From Stichopus chloronotus (Eukaryota > Echinodermata > Holothuroidea > Aspidochirotida > Stichopodidae), in NCBI GenBank assembly GCA_021234535.1, contig CM037836.1:31064769-31128768 (forward strand): 64,000 nucleotides of DNA, in the 5' to 3' direction. A model generated the notes under the pieces. That model was not told where the DNA came from. It worked only from the letters and a program-made list of their open reading frames with translations, and made no database searches. A program made the translations under genes and the position numbers. Of this stretch, positions 63,622 to 64,000 are shown piece by piece; the first letter of the stretch is position 1, and every line of letters starts with the position of its first letter.

Positions 63622-63635
63622 GTATGACAGAATGA
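63304..63635 (+). CDS. Semaphorin exon 15 (tail; possibly the terminal exon)
   Basis: The acceptor TGCGTTTCAG precedes 63304. The frame runs SETVDQVKNFGPEQRF, LLVAKKGANLQLDFG, LNCSVWICK and on to VIDDKS. It has three sequons (NCS, NFT, NIT), two Cys and an all-beta look, but no Ig, TSP or membrane signature I can recognise. It can end in two ways: donor TCAG|GTATGA at 63622 (phase 1, gene continues right), or read-through to the TGA at 63633-63635 (676 residues). Confidence 0.78.
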
Positions 63636-64000
63636 ACTTGGTTGCACACATTGGATAAGCCCTTTTGAGAATCGAACACTCAGGAACTTAAAAGAGCAAC
63701 TGTAGTTGGGTGTTTCAATTTTAACCTACACTTTAGTGCACATCTTTTTACAAACAGCCACGACAGTGTATTGGTTTTATTTTTGTAATAACTTCTTTCC
63801 CCAATAAAACTTTAAACTTCCCGCTGTTGTTGTACAACATATTGCCATTTTGGAAATGTATGATGGTATCACATGCACTGGCAGTACTACGTGACATGTA
63901 CAGGGGCATGTGTGACGTCACAAATCACATTTGCAACAACATGGCAACTTCCGAGTAAATAAAATGTATATTCATTAAAGCTTCATATTTTCTTGCACGT
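63636..64000 (+). other. 3' UTR or intron 15 start
   Basis: Depending on whether the 63622 donor is used, this is either the 3' UTR and downstream flank or the start of intron 15. No further exon was recognised before the window ends. Confidence 0.5.
63802..63808 (+). terminator. Candidate polyadenylation signal
   Basis: CCAATAAAACTTT lies about 170 bp after the alternative stop of exon 15. If that stop is used, this would give a short 3' UTR and a secreted product. AATAAA also occurs near 63957, so the assignment is weak. Confidence 0.3.

Overview
The window is animal nuclear DNA, AT-rich and intron-dense, with many decayed transposons, minisatellites and microsatellites. It has no bacterial gene organisation. 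The invertebrate-type semaphorin, the Gmr1-like and CR1/L2-like retroelements, hAT/pogo-type MITEs and the very frequent TACTGTA/TACAGTA words suggest a marine invertebrate deuterostome, probably an echinoderm. Nothing here fixes the species, so that assignment is an inference.

Two protein-coding genes can be supported. They point away from each other. (1) On the minus strand at the left edge is the 5' part of RGP1, the RAB6A-GEF complex partner. Three coding exons (3765-3644, 1810-1653, 663-580) join in phase and encode about 121 residues; the rest of the gene lies left of the window. (2) On the plus strand from 29480 to 63621 is a divergent semaphorin. Fifteen exons all join in compatible phase into about 672 residues: signal peptide, Sema domain, PSI module and an unrecognised Cys-poor tail. 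Its 5' UTR exon(s) were not found, and the 3' end is ambiguous: either a terminal exon with a stop at 63633-63635, or a splice donor at 63622.

The ~26 kb between the genes (3783-29468) is a transposon graveyard. From left to right it holds: an L2-type LINE/SINE tail (~4190-4330); a TTAA-flanked MITE with perfect inverted ends (5280-5625); a broken Gmr1-like Gypsy element (~5930-7960); a three-copy two-module repeat (8727-9248); a 1.03-kb duplication containing a perfect 29-bp palindrome (10752-12862) plus a decayed third copy; a GC-rich hAT-type element with an exact 8-bp target duplication (13583-14165); a LINE 3' end (17066-17905, minus); a pogo-like MITE (19077-19300); a LINE reverse transcriptase broken by two stops (20183-21790, minus); an internally deleted LTR retrotransposon with a tRNA-Leu-type primer site (22190-~24440, minus); and a 1.3-kb hAT-type element (25182-26495).

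The semaphorin introns carry several unrelated tandem arrays: a ~70-bp unit and a ~140-bp unit in intron 2, a nested 18-bp/122-bp repeat in intron 5, ~150-bp units in intron 12 and a 61-bp unit in intron 14. They also carry a second copy of the TTAA MITE (intron 7) and a GC-rich ORF-bearing insert (intron 13). The ~140-bp family recurs throughout the window and in places contains a perfect AGGTCA-A-AGGTCA direct repeat, the consensus of a DR1 nuclear-receptor site. I found no wholly new gene system. The items most worth a second look are the unusual semaphorin, the integrase-before-RT retroelement, the DR1-bearing repeat family and the palindrome inside the tandem duplication.
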